A DNA stretch of 6,282 nt. It comes from Cytophagales bacterium. GTDB lineage: Bacteria; Bacteroidota; Bacteroidia; Cytophagales; Cyclobacteriaceae. The position numbers and the translations under genes are program-made. A model generated the notes under the pieces. The model was not told the DNA's origin. It was given only the letters and a program-made list of their open reading frames with translations, and did no database searches. The stretch is from the NCBI GenBank assembly GCA_029262955.1, contig JAJCYL010000267.1, positions 1 to 6,282 of the forward strand, in the 5' to 3' direction. Of the stretch, positions 1 to 5,494 are shown piece after piece. The stretch's first letter is position 1; each line of letters begins with the position of its first letter.

Positions 1-819
1 AGGCAATATAGGCTAGCCATATATTTTGCCCTATTGATTATGTTGATTGGTTCATCGTGCAAAGTTTCTTTGAGAAGCAAATCGACAATTTACAAGATAG
101 ATAAACTACAAAGCACGGGTGATTTCGATATTAATGCCTATGATATTTCAGAGAAAAAAATACTTTCTTCTGCTATTCAACTGAAGGATAAGCATGTGGT
201 TATAAAAGATTCAGAGCTATTAAAAGGAGAAAAAATTATAGCTAAAGTTGACAATAAAGATTTTACTAATAATACGGATTATAGAAATTCTTATCAGGGT
301 AATGGTACCCTTTATTACCCCGATAAGGACTTATCTGAAGGGAATGGTCACGAATTCAAGTATAGAAGGCTAAATAAGTTCAAACTGAAAATATCCGCTG
401 TTACCATATCTGCGAGGCACAGATTTAAAGGGCCAAAGGATTTTGCCACAGATAGTTTTCCGAGTACTTGGGAAACGAAATTTGCTCCAGGATTAGCATT
501 TACATGGCCACTTATTGATTGGGGATCAATGAGTTCGGATGGCAAATTGAAGACTTCTAGTATTGATGTAGGGCCGATCTTTTCTTTGGGAACAACAACA
601 CTAAAAAGTACCACTACAAGAAATCCTAAATATATCTTCGAGAGAAAAGCCTTGACTACTACTGTAGGTGGAGTCGTGAATTTCAGTCGGAATAAATATG
701 ATTTGGGATTCTATTTTGGTTGGGAGTGGGCTTGGGGTAAGGCTGCGGATGATTGGATCTATCAAGGTGTACCGAATATAGGTTTCGTTGTAGGGTATGA
801 CTTAGTTAAACCCAAATAG
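1..819 (+). CDS. Lipoprotein of unknown function, beta-strand-rich C-terminus, 5' end outside the window
   Basis: The reading frame is open to the first base of the window. The codons before the first possible internal start (TTG at 34) read RQYRLAIYFAL and run straight into LIMLIGSSC. Together they make a good lipoprotein signal: basic residues, a hydrophobic stretch, then a lipobox ending in the Cys at 58-60. The true start therefore lies upstream of position 1. The mature part is polar for about 110 residues. After that come short stretches of alternating aromatic/aliphatic and polar residues, such as the segment around GFYFGWEWAWG near the end and the final GFVVGYDLVKPK. These look like amphipathic beta strands of an envelope protein. 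The stop is TAG at 817-819. I recognise no family, and barrel versus soluble beta sandwich cannot be decided here. The coding call is strong; the lipid anchor is likely; the function is unknown. Confidence 0.8.
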   Translation, partial: RQYRLAIYFALLIMLIGSSCKVSLRSKSTIYKIDKLQSTGDFDINAYDISEKKILSSAIQLKDKHVVIKDSELLKGEKIIAKVDNKDFTNNTDYRNSYQGNGTLYYPDKDLSEGNGHEFKYRRLNKFKLKISAVTISARHRFKGPKDFATDSFPSTWETKFAPGLAFTWPLIDWGSMSSDGKLKTSSIDVGPIFSLGTTTLKSTTTRNPKYIFERKALTTTVGGVVNFSRNKYDLGFYFGWEWAWGKAADDWIYQGVPNIGFVVGYDLVKPK

Positions 820-829
820 TGTTTAACTA
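803..829 (+). repeat. Inverted repeat across the stop codon of the lipoprotein gene
   Basis: TAGTTAAAC at 803-811 pairs perfectly with GTTTAACTA at 821-829 around a 9-base loop that contains the TAG stop codon. No clear T-run follows, so it is not a standard intrinsic terminator. It could protect the 3' end of the transcript or act as a weak terminator. Confidence 0.4.
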
Positions 830-847
830 TATTAAAGTTGTCCCCCA

Positions 848-867
848 ATAGATTTTAAGAAATCTAT
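848..867. repeat. Perfect 8-bp inverted repeat with a 4-base loop
   Basis: ATAGATTT (848-855) and AAATCTAT (860-867) are exact reverse complements around TAAG. The stem is AT-rich and there is no T-tract after it. It is the second hairpin in the 128-bp gap after the lipoprotein gene. I see no gene in the rest of that gap (868-947). Confidence 0.4.
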
Positions 868-947
868 CCACCATTCTTACCAAGTGCCTCTAATAATGCG
901 TCAGGTTCTTACGCGATAATTAAGAGCTGTTTTTGTAAATTGGGTCA

Positions 948-1475
948 ATGGAGATATGGCGTTGGTTTCAAGGTAATTGGGAGGGAGTCTCAGCTTTAGT
1001 AATATCCGGCTGTGCCTTATATCTGACTATTAGAGTTAGAGAGGACACAATTAAACACAACAAGCTATCTGTTAAGCCGGCACTTATTTACAGCAGTAGA
1101 TATATAGGAGAGGAGAAGATCTTCAAAGTATCGATTGTAAACAAAGGGGTTGGACCTGCCATAATCACCAAAATTTCAATCTGGAAACTACCAAAGAAAA
1201 ACACACTTGATTTTAGTAATCTAAAGGAGGAAGACCTGAAAGCTTTTGTTAAGGGTATTGGCTTCAACAAAAAAGTAAGAACTGGTTTAGAATTCAACAG
1301 TTTTATAAACAGAACAACTTTAAGTAGTGGTGAACCACTTGATTTAATAACAGTGAAATTAATTGAAGATGGTTATGGTGTGAAAGAACTTCAAAGCTTC
1401 CATTCATCTATAGGGTATTTGATCGAATACTACTCCATATATGAGGATGAGAAAATGACAATAGGTTCTACTTAA
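948..1475 (+). CDS. Small one-pass membrane protein, unknown function
   Basis: The ORF encodes 175 residues from an ATG at 948 to a TAA at 1473-1475. Residues 1-12 are rich in Trp (MEIWRWF, then W11). Residues about 13-29 form one hydrophobic segment, followed by a basic, polar linker, so the bulk is probably cytoplasmic. The order TM segment, HNKLSVKPAL (37-46) and NKGVGPAIITKISI (65-78) resembles a widespread class of uncharacterised accessory proteins with a motif of the type N-x-G-x-GPA-x-I after an HN-x-LSV-x-P stretch. I recall these from mobile and integron cassette DNA, but this is memory and not a search. The C-terminus (IEYYSIYED, 159-167) looks like a last beta strand. No catalytic motif is visible. 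No purine-rich ribosome site precedes the ATG, which is usual for Bacteroidota. It stands alone, with 128 bp before it and 156 bp after. Confidence 0.75.
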   Translation: MEIWRWFQGNWEGVSALVISGCALYLTIRVREDTIKHNKLSVKPALIYSSRYIGEEKIFKVSIVNKGVGPAIITKISIWKLPKKNTLDFSNLKEEDLKAFVKGIGFNKKVRTGLEFNSFINRTTLSSGEPLDLITVKLIEDGYGVKELQSFHSSIGYLIEYYSIYEDEKMTIGST

Positions 1476-1486
1476 ATAGTAAAAGA

Positions 1487-1525
1487 CCTTTTTTGCTTGT
1501 TTATGTGCCTTTTTTGCACCTTTTG
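1487..1525. repeat. Helically spaced CCTTTT(TT)G repeats upstream of the two-gene unit
   Basis: CCTTTTTTGC occurs at 1487-1496 and again at 1508-1517, with a shorter form CCTTTTG at 1519-1525. The spacings are 21 and 11 bases, about two and one helical turns. This could be a bent segment or a protein-binding array upstream of the gene at 1632. I could not identify a convincing Bacteroidota promoter in the rest of 1476-1631. Confidence 0.3.
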
Positions 1526-1631
1526 TGGAAAAAACATTTATAACGGCCTGATTTTTATCGATTTAAGGTATATTGATATATTCTGGATGAGAATGTAGCG
1601 GGCATGAGTTTTAAAATGAAAATGATTGATA

Positions 1632-2303
1632 ATGGTTAATAATGATGCAATTGCAGGAGTTGCGATTGGAATTTCTTATGTAGGAAATTTCGGTATTGAA
1701 CATCAATTTGGAACGATTGCTGAGGAATTACTTTATAATGAAGAGTCTTTTTTTAATAGTCAAAGTTTTCCTTTTGTTGATAGCAACGTTAGATATAAGG
1801 TGTTAAAGCAGAGTAATCAAGACAATGCCAATAGGCTTTCAATTGCCAATGATCAGCTCGTCCTAGATATGCTTTTCGACAAGAAGGAACTTACTTTGGA
1901 AAGAATAATAGATGTATACAGGAAGGAAATAATTGAAGGAATCTGTATCAAATATGGTATAAAACGGATACTGAGGATAGGACTTGATGTCAAATATCTT
2001 TTTGAAAACAAAAAAATAAAGACACAGAATCATGTAAAGAAATTTTCGAAAGCTGGTATCCCAAAGCGCTTTCAGATGGAGTATGTTGAGTATTGCCAAA
2101 CAAATAAAAAGTACGTAGAACGAATTAGTACTAAGATTAATGAACCTGAAGGAATTGACGCTGCTATATTCAGCATTGATTTTCAATTCAATTTTGAACC
2201 CTTTTTGAAAAGTGTTGAAGAGTTAGACTTTCAAGTGTTCTTAGATCGTGTGAAGGAAGTCAATGAAAAGTTCATTGAAGACCATATAAATCCGATAATA
2301 TAA
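1632..2303 (+). CDS. Soluble protein of unknown function, first gene of a two-gene unit
   Basis: I chose the ATG at 1632, giving 223 residues. A TTG six bases upstream would add only two residues, and the ATGs at 1616 and 1622 are in other frames. There is no signal peptide or long hydrophobic segment, so it is probably cytoplasmic. The N-terminal third contains short strands (VAIGISYV, 10-17). Residues 88-127 read as a helix followed by KYGIKRILRIGLDVKYLF. The last 30 residues are an acidic helix ending in FIEDHINPII. The layout of a 'RIGL' strand in mid-protein and a C-terminal helix of type FLDRVKEVNEKF recalls the sporadically distributed TIGR04255 family, but I hold this only weakly. The stop is nine bases before the next start, so co-transcription is likely. 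DNA is strongly AT-rich (15 G+C in the 60 bases 1981-2040). I assign no function. Confidence 0.8.
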   Translation: MVNNDAIAGVAIGISYVGNFGIEHQFGTIAEELLYNEESFFNSQSFPFVDSNVRYKVLKQSNQDNANRLSIANDQLVLDMLFDKKELTLERIIDVYRKEIIEGICIKYGIKRILRIGLDVKYLFENKKIKTQNHVKKFSKAGIPKRFQMEYVEYCQTNKKYVERISTKINEPEGIDAAIFSIDFQFNFEPFLKSVEELDFQVFLDRVKEVNEKFIEDHINPII

Positions 2304-2312
2304 TTTGTTGGT

Positions 2313-2708
2313 ATGGCTGACAACGATAAATTATTAGAGGTACTAAGACGGCTCAGTGAAGATTCATCTTCAACATATGCAGATACAGACAAATCGCAAA
2401 GTACCTCTGTGCAAAGATCAAGTGTTGAAAAGGTCGATAAGCCTATTAATCAGTGGCTGGTGATGATTGGCGGTGCAGTCTTAGGCTTTATAGGCAGCGC
2501 AGCTTTATTCTTTATTACTTTTTATGGTGATTTTAAATCAACTCAGACAAGGCAAGAGGGCATTACTAAACAGGTTGGACAAATTGAGGCCAATGTTCAA
2601 AAATTGATTGAAAAGACCAACAACTTAAAAATTGAGATGGAGGTAATGAAAAATGAACTACTACATATTAAGGAAAATAAGATTGCAAAACCGAAGAATA
2701 ATAATTAG
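2313..2708 (+). CDS. Single-pass membrane protein with C-terminal coiled coil, second gene of the unit
   Basis: The protein has 131 residues. A polar N-terminus (1-47, rich in Ser, Thr, Asp and Lys) contains a short amphipathic helix (DKLLEVLRRL, 5-14). One transmembrane segment follows at about 48-71 with small residues and Gly (GGAVLGF, GSAALFF). Residues 81-120 form a clear coiled coil: I84, I91, L98, L105, M112 and I119 occupy one core position and V88, V95, T102, M109 and L116 the other, an unbroken 7-residue rhythm of about five and a half heptads. The tail is Lys/Asn-rich. The start lies nine bases after the stop of the upstream gene, which suggests a soluble partner and a membrane-anchored oligomerising partner. 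The topology is not certain. No family is recognised; a phage-type spanin or holin is less likely because nothing else phage-like is present. Confidence 0.8.
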   Translation: MADNDKLLEVLRRLSEDSSSTYADTDKSQSTSVQRSSVEKVDKPINQWLVMIGGAVLGFIGSAALFFITFYGDFKSTQTRQEGITKQVGQIEANVQKLIEKTNNLKIEMEVMKNELLHIKENKIAKPKNNN

Positions 2709-2741
2709 CATCTTACCCGTTCCATCAATCCAACAACCAAA

Positions 2742-2758
2742 ACCCAGTTGAAATGGGT
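2742..2758. repeat. Short hairpin after the two-gene unit
   Basis: ACCCA (2742-2746) pairs with TGGGT (2754-2758) around a 7-base loop. The stem is only 5 bp and no T-run follows, so it is at most a weak end signal. The rest of 2709-2799 shows no gene. Confidence 0.2.
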
Positions 2759-2799
2759 CGCTTAAACTAGGTTAGTGCCTTTAAAATAAATGCTATGAT

Positions 2800-3441
2800 A
2801 TGCCTTCATTAAATCAACATTTTGAACTCGATCGATGCCCTGCATGTAATGTCCATCAGCCAAGACTAGAAAGGAAATGGAATACTTCAACTAATCGACA
2901 TAATGGGCAAGGTTTGAGATACTGGGAAGTATACCAATGTGATGCATGTGGAACACTAATTACTGCATATGCAAACCATAATCCACAGAGTCCCCATTTG
3001 AAGGAAGCGTATGATTGGTTTCCAAAAGGTCATGTCATTGACGAGTCTATTCCTTATCCTGCAAAAGATTATTTAGAACAAGCCACTGAAACTTTACATG
3101 CACCTGCTGCTTCAATAATAGTTGCTGCTAGTGCTATTGATGCCATGCTAAAGATCTGTGGTTATGAAAAAGGAAATCTATATACTAGAATTAAGAAAGC
3201 TGCTGAAGATCATCTCATAACTTCCGAAATGGCCAAATGGGCACATCAAGTGAGGTTAGAAGCTAATTCAGAAAGACATGCCGACAAGAAAGAGGAATTA
3301 CCAAAAGAGTCAGATTCTAGACGCACACTTGAGTTTGCCTTAGCCTTGGCTCAATTTCTCTTTGTATTGCCTAGCAAAGTCGATAAGGGATTAGCAGAAA
3401 CTGCTCCAGACATAACTGAAGAACCAAAAAGTCCTGGGTGA
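2800..3441 (+). CDS. Zinc-ribbon DUF4145-domain protein
   Basis: The ORF encodes 213 residues from an ATG at 2800. C13-x2-C16 and C47-x2-C50 form an N-terminal zinc ribbon; the second pair sits in YQCDACG. Residues about 86-192 match what I know of DUF4145 (PF13643): a conserved Tyr-Pro, a helix with AAASAIDAMLK, then GNLYTRIKKA, the R-x3-N-x3-H signature at R152, N156 and H160, and LAQFLFVLP near the end. DUF4145 occurs alone and attached to restriction or other defence proteins. Its biochemical role is not established, though a nucleic-acid link is often inferred. The protein is probably cytoplasmic. The last three residues (SPG) and the TGA at 3439-3441 fall where mnmE-like sequence begins, so the C-terminal tail may have been altered by the junction. 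The core domain is complete, so the gene may still work. The family call is fairly sure. Confidence 0.85.
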   Translation: MPSLNQHFELDRCPACNVHQPRLERKWNTSTNRHNGQGLRYWEVYQCDACGTLITAYANHNPQSPHLKEAYDWFPKGHVIDESIPYPAKDYLEQATETLHAPAASIIVAASAIDAMLKICGYEKGNLYTRIKKAAEDHLITSEMAKWAHQVRLEANSERHADKKEELPKESDSRRTLEFALALAQFLFVLPSKVDKGLAETAPDITEEPKSPG

Positions 3442-3604
3442 CGCCCTGGGAGATGTACTTACGGGCCTGGATGAAGAACTAACCAATGATTTCCTGGCTT
3501 TGGATATTAGAAATGCACTACATCAATTGGGTGAACTTACAGGCGAGATCACCACGGATGATCTATTAGAGAACATTTTTTCAAAGTTTTGTATCGGGAA
3601 GTGA
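3431..3604 (+). pseudogene. mnmE: 3'-terminal fragment of mnmE, copy 1 (5'-truncated, frame intact)
   Basis: In the frame ending at TGA 3602-3604 the DNA encodes ALGDVLTGL, then NDFLALDIRNAL, TGEITTDDLL and finally NIFSKFCIGK. This is the C-terminus of MnmE (TrmE/ThdF), the GTPase that with MnmG modifies U34 of certain tRNAs. The C-terminal C-[ILV]-G-K motif with its essential Cys is intact. There is no stop or frameshift in this piece, but the GTPase domain and the rest of the gene are missing. It overlaps the end of the DUF4145 gene in another frame. The 5' boundary is uncertain: clear MnmE similarity starts by about 3443 and may reach 3431. It reads in the same direction as all neighbours. 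It is probably a remnant left when an element inserted at the 3' end of mnmE; the intact gene would then lie upstream of this window. Confidence 0.85.
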
Positions 3605-3640
3605 TCCAGAGAAAATTATCGATTTTAATTATATTTATTC

Positions 3641-4819
3641 ATGACCAATCTTCAATTCAAACAAGTCAGATCACGTTCTGTGTATGCCATTATTATCTCT
3701 TCCATCTTGTTCTCCTGTGAACAATCTGCGCAACAGGCTGAGGCAATTGATGAAGTACCTGTTTCCGAGATCAAGGAAGATCATTTTGTGCCCTCCACTC
3801 CAGACAATTTGAGTTGGGGATGGTTTCCTGTCGACAAAGAACCCATCCTGAGAATAAAAAGTAGTGAAATAGTACGTATCAACACCTTAACTCATGCAGG
3901 TGCGGTTCAAAACATAGAACCTGTAGAATACCTGACAAACCTGGGTGTTCCCAGGGAAGAAATCCCCAATGATGTCCTAGATTTCTGGAATTCTCGGGAA
4001 GACCGTACTCGCGAGGGAAGAAGTGGTCATGTAATTACCGGCCCGGTTTATATTGATGGTGCGGAGCCAGGAGACATGCTCGAGATCGAAATACTGGAAA
4101 TTAAAACCCGTGTTCCCTGGGGGGTGAATTACACCGGATCGACCAGTGGTGTCTTTTCCGAAGACTATCCAGGAGCAAGGGAGGATGATGAGTATCTTGA
4201 TATTCCCAGAGAGGCGCATCTTATCAGGACAGGAATGTCCAATGGGCGTGAAGTCGCGTTTTTTTCCGACAGCATCCAGATAACCCTCGCACCATTTATG
4301 GGCATTCTGGCTGTAGCTCCTCAACCAGTTCTTGGAGAGCCGGGTGTCACCGTTCCCGGAGTGCAAAGTTCTCGTCCCCCGGGAGCTTTTGGGGGTAACC
4401 TTGATGTGAAAGATCTCACAGTCGGAACCAAAGTCTACCTTCCAGTCTTTCATCCCGGAGCGCTATTCTATGTGGGAGATCCTCACACTGCACAGGGTGA
4501 TGGCGAAGTGAGTGGTACGGCCATCGAACAATCTCTGAGTGGCACATTCAAGTTTGTTATCCACAAAGGTGTTGGGATCACCACACCGTGGGCCGAGACA
4601 GACACTCATTACCTGATTATGGGCATCGATCTGGATCTTGACCGAGCTACTAGAAAAGCAACTCGCGCTGTGGTCGACTTCCTGGTGGAACATAAAGGCC
4701 TGACCCCTGCCAAAGGTCTTTCACTGGCTAGTATTGCCGTGGATTTCCGGGTCAGCGAAGTGGTAGACCTCACACAGGTGGTCACGGGCTTTATTCCCAA
4801 AAAGATATTTATGGATTAG
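3641..4819 (+). CDS. Acetamidase/formamidase family protein, lipoprotein type
   Basis: The protein has 392 residues. An N-terminal lipoprotein signal (basic residues to R12, hydrophobic 14-25, lipobox L23-F-S-C26) puts it in the cell envelope. The body is FmdA/AmdA family (PF03069): GPVYIDGAEPGDML (134-147), PFMGILAVAP (218-227), the GGNLD turn (251-255), HPGALFYVGDPH (271-282) and AQGDGEVSG (284-292). D280, H282, D287 and E289 lie in the most conserved block and are likely metal or active-site residues. Family members hydrolyse formamide or short amides to the acid and ammonia; the substrate here is unknown. The length is normal and the gene looks whole. The start ATG is 37 bases after the stop of the mnmE fragment. 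Base composition is much richer in G+C than the genes upstream (36 of 60 in 4321-4380), which suggests another origin. It is bracketed by two mnmE ends. Confidence 0.92.
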   Translation: MTNLQFKQVRSRSVYAIIISSILFSCEQSAQQAEAIDEVPVSEIKEDHFVPSTPDNLSWGWFPVDKEPILRIKSSEIVRINTLTHAGAVQNIEPVEYLTNLGVPREEIPNDVLDFWNSREDRTREGRSGHVITGPVYIDGAEPGDMLEIEILEIKTRVPWGVNYTGSTSGVFSEDYPGAREDDEYLDIPREAHLIRTGMSNGREVAFFSDSIQITLAPFMGILAVAPQPVLGEPGVTVPGVQSSRPPGAFGGNLDVKDLTVGTKVYLPVFHPGALFYVGDPHTAQGDGEVSGTAIEQSLSGTFKFVIHKGVGITTPWAETDTHYLIMGIDLDLDRATRKATRAVVDFLVEHKGLTPAKGLSLASIAVDFRVSEVVDLTQVVTGFIPKKIFMD

Positions 4820-4835
4820 GCTCAGGCTAAAGAGT

Positions 4836-4855
4836 AAAACACTCATGAGGGTTTT
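4836..4855 (+). terminator. Weak terminator-like hairpin after the amidase gene
   Basis: AAAAC (4836-4840) and GTTTT (4851-4855) can pair, with an A-G mismatch and then CT/AG closing a CATG loop. The right arm supplies the T-run. It begins 16 bases after the amidase stop. The stem is weak and imperfect. Confidence 0.35.
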
Positions 4856-4861
4856 ATAAAT

Positions 4862-5038
4862 AGATCCGGATTAGATGAAGAATTACCCAATGATTTCCTT
4901 GCTTTGTAAATTCGTAATGCACTGCATCAATTGGGTGAACTGACTGGTGAGATCCCGCCTTCACTGCATTACGGACGGGCAGGCACGACTGATGACCTAT
5001 TAGAGAACATTTTTAGCAAGTTTTGGATTGGGAAGTGA
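4862..5038 (+). pseudogene. mnmE: 3'-terminal fragment of mnmE, copy 2 (decayed)
   Basis: This is a second MnmE C-terminus, recognisable from about 4865 (SGLDEEL) to the TGA at 5036-5038. Compared with copy 1 it has an in-frame TAA at 4907-4909 in place of the Asp codon of FLALDIR, a 30-base in-frame insertion at 4955-4984 between GEI and TTDD, and TGG for TGT, turning the catalytic CIGK end into WIGK. It is plainly non-functional. Over 135 aligned bases (insertion left out) it differs from copy 1 at 19 positions. Fifteen codons are affected and twelve keep the amino acid. Upstream of about 4862 all similarity to copy 1 stops, which marks the 5' junction. With copy 1 it brackets the amidase gene. 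Confidence 0.85.
4955..4984. repeat. 30-bp palindromic insertion inside mnmE copy 2
   Basis: Thirty bases sit in copy 2 where copy 1 has none. With the flanking C at 4954, the left end CCCGCC (4954-4959) can pair with GGACGGG (4973-4979) with one bulged A. The piece is much more GC-rich than its surroundings. It resembles short REP-like palindromes scattered in some Bacteroidota genomes, but that is from memory. Its length, a multiple of three, keeps the frame. Confidence 0.55.
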
Positions 5039-5042
5039 ATCA

Positions 5043-5119
5043 CTCAGCTCGCTAAGGGTCTTCCTAAGTGAATTGTTCTTTTCTACAGGGTCCCCTTTCA
5101 GGAGACCCTGAGAGGAAGG
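5043..5119. repeat. Structured 77-bp repeat, copy A
   Basis: The copy starts at CTCAGCTCGC and ends at GAGAGGAAGG. It is nearly identical to copy B (one substitution and one indel in a C-run) and clearly related to copy C. CAGGGTC (5086-5092) pairs with GACCCTG (5104-5110), with a small inner CCT/AGG stem. CTTCCT (5060-5065) can pair with AGGAAG (5113-5118) as an outer stem. A second AGGGTC at 5055-5060 could compete for the same GACCCT, so two folds are possible. The copy begins four bases after the stop of mnmE copy 2 and ends where the GxxExxY remnant begins. Confidence 0.85.
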
Positions 5120-5241
5120 TAAAATTAAAGGCACTTGTTGAGATGGAGGATGTTCATTTAGCACAGGGATTGAACTACCTAGTAGCTTATGAATTAGATA
5201 AGTGTTTGCTCCTTAATTTTGGTGCTTAAAGCCTTGAATAA
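5119..5241 (+). pseudogene. C-terminal remnant of a GxxExxY-family protein
   Basis: Translated from 5119 the DNA reads VKLKALVEMEDVH, then LAQGLNYLVAYELD and LLLNFGA, then TAA at 5227-5229, SLE, and another TAA at 5239-5241. This follows the C-terminal half of the GxxExxY family (PF13366, PD-(D/E)xK-like): a V-E-L-K-A strand, a D-V-H-x-A-Q-x-x-N-Y-L helix and an L-L-x-N-F-G-x-x-S-L-E strand. The Glu of the ExK motif is Lys here (VKLKA), the Lys expected after FGA is a stop codon, and the N-terminal half with the name-giving motif is absent. The 5' break coincides with the end of repeat copy A. It is a dead fragment. Confidence 0.75.
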
Positions 5242-5287
5242 AGAAGCTAAGGAACCCTAAGAACAAGCCTGAATCCAAAAATCCTAA

Positions 5288-5306
5288 AATCGGATAAATC
5301 CCGATT
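5288..5306. repeat. Short inverted repeat between the GxxExxY remnant and repeat copy B
   Basis: AATCGG (5288-5293) pairs with CCGATT (5301-5306) around a 7-base AT-rich loop. No T-run follows. I see no other feature between 5242 and 5315. Confidence 0.3.
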
Positions 5307-5315
5307 CAGACATTT

Positions 5316-5391
5316 CTCAGCTCGCTAAGGGTCTTCCTAAGTGAATTGTTCTTTTCTACAGGGTTCCTTTCAGGAGACCCTGAGAGGAAGG
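5316..5391. repeat. Structured 76-bp repeat, copy B
   Basis: The copy runs from CTCAGCTCGC to GAGAGGAAGG. The first 49 bases are identical to copy A. In the central stem CAGGGTC has become CAGGGTT, which still pairs with GACCCTG through a G-U wobble if read as RNA. The inner CCT/AGG stem is kept. It lies between the GxxExxY remnant and the leader of the secreted-protein gene. Confidence 0.85.
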
Positions 5392-5421
5392 AAAGATTTT
5401 TCAGGAAGCAACAATTTCGAC

Positions 5422-5436
5422 TGCCTTGAAAAGGCA
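5422..5436. repeat. Small hairpin downstream of repeat copy B
   Basis: TGCCTT (5422-5427) and AAGGCA (5431-5436) are exact reverse complements around a 3-base loop. No T-run follows. It lies in the 145-bp non-coding leader between repeat copy B and the secreted-protein gene. Confidence 0.25.
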
Positions 5437-5456
5437 TGACGTGTTAACGATATTTT

Positions 5457-5494
5457 CTCGAAGTACTGTTTCGGGCAGTGACTTGACTTTCGAG
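5457..5494. promoter_or_regulatory. Interrupted inverted repeat upstream of the secreted-protein gene
   Basis: CTCGA (5457-5461) pairs with TCGAG (5490-5494), AGT (5462-5464) with ACT (5481-5483), and ACTG (5465-5468) with CAGT (5476-5479), with bulges and a 7-base loop. It overlaps the upstream element of the candidate promoter, so it could be an operator or a leader structure. The evidence is only the symmetry. Confidence 0.25.

Noticed and set aside
34..36. TTG at 34 as start of the lipoprotein
   Set aside because: The open frame upstream supplies the charged and hydrophobic part of the signal peptide, so the start is before the window.
1626..1631. TTG at 1626 as start of the soluble protein
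   Set aside because: An ATG two codons later is the simpler start.
348..2186. Minus-strand open frames opposite the left-hand genes (348-614, 1088-1297, 1863-2186)
   Set aside because: Each is antisense to a better-supported gene and shows no start context or recognisable protein.
2313..2708. Phage holin or spanin
   Set aside because: The single TM segment and coiled coil could fit, but there is no lysin or other phage gene nearby, and the partner gene does not resemble one.
820..2799. Integron gene-cassette array with attC sites
   Set aside because: The single genes of unknown function with gaps look cassette-like, and some protein types recall cassettes. I could not find paired RYYYAAC and GTTRRRY boxes with the needed symmetry in any gap.
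3977..4693. Long open frames on the minus strand inside the amidase gene
   Set aside because: They are antisense to a complete, well-conserved enzyme gene, and their proteins are Ser/Arg/His-rich with no domain.
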